Shown: positions 58,232 to 58,774 of the stretch, one piece after another
Numbering within the stretch: the first letter of the stretch is position 1
Layout of the letters: the number at the start of each line of letters is the position of its first letter
DNA from: JAGPUQ01 sp947084925
GTDB lineage: Bacteria > Pseudomonadota > Gammaproteobacteria > Pseudomonadales > Porticoccaceae
DNA length: 58,774 nt
Assembly (NCBI GenBank): GCA_947084925.1
Contig: CAMTUJ010000001.1
Coordinates: forward strand, 1-58,774
Reading direction: 5' to 3'
Notes under the pieces: generated by a model
The model's database searches: none
What the model saw: only the letters and a program-made list of their open reading frames with translations
Told to the model about the DNA's origin: nothing
Made by a program: the position numbers and the translations under genes

Positions 58232-58591
58232 ATGAAGAAGATAACGGTTGTTTTTCTTGCTACGGTTATGGCGGGGTGTGCTGCTGCACCCCTAACCCCA
58301 GGTTCAGAGCGTGTCAGAATCACTAACTCTGAACCTGGTAAAGAGTGCAAGTTTCTCGGTGACATAACGGGCAATCAGGGTAACTTCTTCACTGGTCCTT
58401 GGACTTCAAACGAGAACCTAGAAACAGGTGCAAGAAACGACATAAAGAATAAAGCTGCTGCAATGGGTGGTAATGTAGTTACTATTCTGACTCAGCGCGC
58501 TGGACAGACTGGTAGTTCTGGTCTGTACGGAGGGTCAAGCCAGCAAACTAATGTTGCCGTCAGCGGTAACGTTTATCGCTGCCCAGAGTAA
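58232..58591 (+). CDS. DUF4156-like lipoprotein in a second integron cassette
   Basis: This is a 119-residue lipoprotein. The signal peptide MKKITVVFLATVMAGC has lipobox MAGC (Cys 16). The mature part resembles DUF4156/RcsF-like small outer-membrane lipoproteins, with VRITNSEPGKECKFLGDITG, a long NDIKNKAAAMGGNVVTIL segment and VAVSGNVYRC at the end; the two Cys in KECK and YRC could form a disulfide. AAAGGAG lies 8 bp before ATG 58232. It begins 20 bp after the R' core of attC. AT-rich like its neighbour. No second attC was found downstream. Confidence 0.85.
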   Translation: MKKITVVFLATVMAGCAAAPLTPGSERVRITNSEPGKECKFLGDITGNQGNFFTGPWTSNENLETGARNDIKNKAAAMGGNVVTILTQRAGQTGSSGLYGGSSQQTNVAVSGNVYRCPE

Positions 58592-58654
58592 TGCCGTCTA
58601 CCTCAAAGAGCAGCGGTATACTGGTGTGGGCCAAATATCAATTCAAACTCACGC

Positions 58655-58687
58655 GAGGGGAAAAGGGGTCAGAGGGGAAAAGGGGTC
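58655..58687 (+). repeat. 16-bp direct repeat GAGGGGAAAAGGGGTC, two copies
   Basis: Identical 16-bp units at 58655-58670 and 58672-58687 are separated by one base. They lie in the 183-bp tail after the lipoprotein gene, where no gene or second attC was seen. AAAAGGGGTC motifs often border REP-associated transposase elements, but no such gene is visible before the window ends. Confidence 0.7.
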
Positions 58688-58774
58688 TACCATCGAATTT
58701 GCAAGGTGACGGGCGCCCCTGAAGCCCGTTAGGATTGACCTTGGCGGGGGTGTGGCTCATGGGGTCGGTGGCCG

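Overview
The window is about 58.8 kb of GC-rich chromosomal DNA from a proteobacterium, most probably a gammaproteobacterium. The evidence is gene order. The blocks rpoH-ftsX-ftsE-ftsY next to rsmD, radC-rpmB-rpmG-mutM-coaD beside coaBC, and coaBC-algC-argB with pyrE, crc, rph, yicC, gmk, rpoZ, spoT, ridA and recG are classic gammaproteobacterial and Pseudomonas-like arrangements. SlmA and a Crc homologue point the same way. The genus cannot be fixed from the sequence alone.

Layout. 1-1140: a MITE-like repeat, a small heat-shock protein and a tiny membrane protein. 1141-3118: LemA with two TPM-domain proteins. 3261-9419: the aerobic benzoyl-CoA (box) cluster, boxCBA on the minus strand divergent from a benzoate-CoA ligase gene. 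9443-14687: a four-gene drug or toxin exporter (membrane fusion protein, double ABC ATPase, two ABC-2 permeases). 14818-19733: a metal-resistance module centred on a Cu(I)-type P-ATPase with YHS domains, flanked by small membrane proteins, a Met-rich micro-ORF and a DUF6629 gene broken by an in-frame stop. 19819-22183: cyclopropane fatty acid synthase, a MerR regulator with a textbook MerR-type promoter, and an EF-hand protein. 22425-28630: metabolic and repair genes (glucan phosphorylase, GST, MOSC, Ogt, FKBP) and an unrecognised membrane protein. 28637-50480: dense housekeeping genes. 50592-55924: two luciferase-like flavin monooxygenases, one coupled to an alpha/beta hydrolase, around recG. 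55938-58774: an accessory region with two repeat copies bracketing a FitAB/VapBC-like toxin-antitoxin pair, an IS3 transposase remnant, nested short repeats, and AT-rich integron-type gene cassettes (HNH nuclease, lipoprotein) separated by a good attC site.

How the genes work together. The ligase makes benzoyl-CoA, BoxAB epoxidises it and BoxC opens the ring. The boxD and lactone-hydrolysis steps are not in the window. The housekeeping stretch covers cell division (FtsEX, SlmA), SRP targeting (FtsY), CoA synthesis (CoaBC, CoaD), ribosome and tRNA modification, nucleotide synthesis (PyrE, Gmk), the stringent response (RpoZ, SpoT) and DNA repair (MutM, RadC, RecG, Ogt).

The most noteworthy items are the integron cassettes without a visible integrase, the toxin-antitoxin pair bracketed by repeats, mutM whose only sensible start is CTG, a palindromic repeat translated in frame inside the copper ATPase, the MerR operator ahead of merR-cfa with a duplicated cfa start, and the flavin monooxygenase-hydrolase pair.
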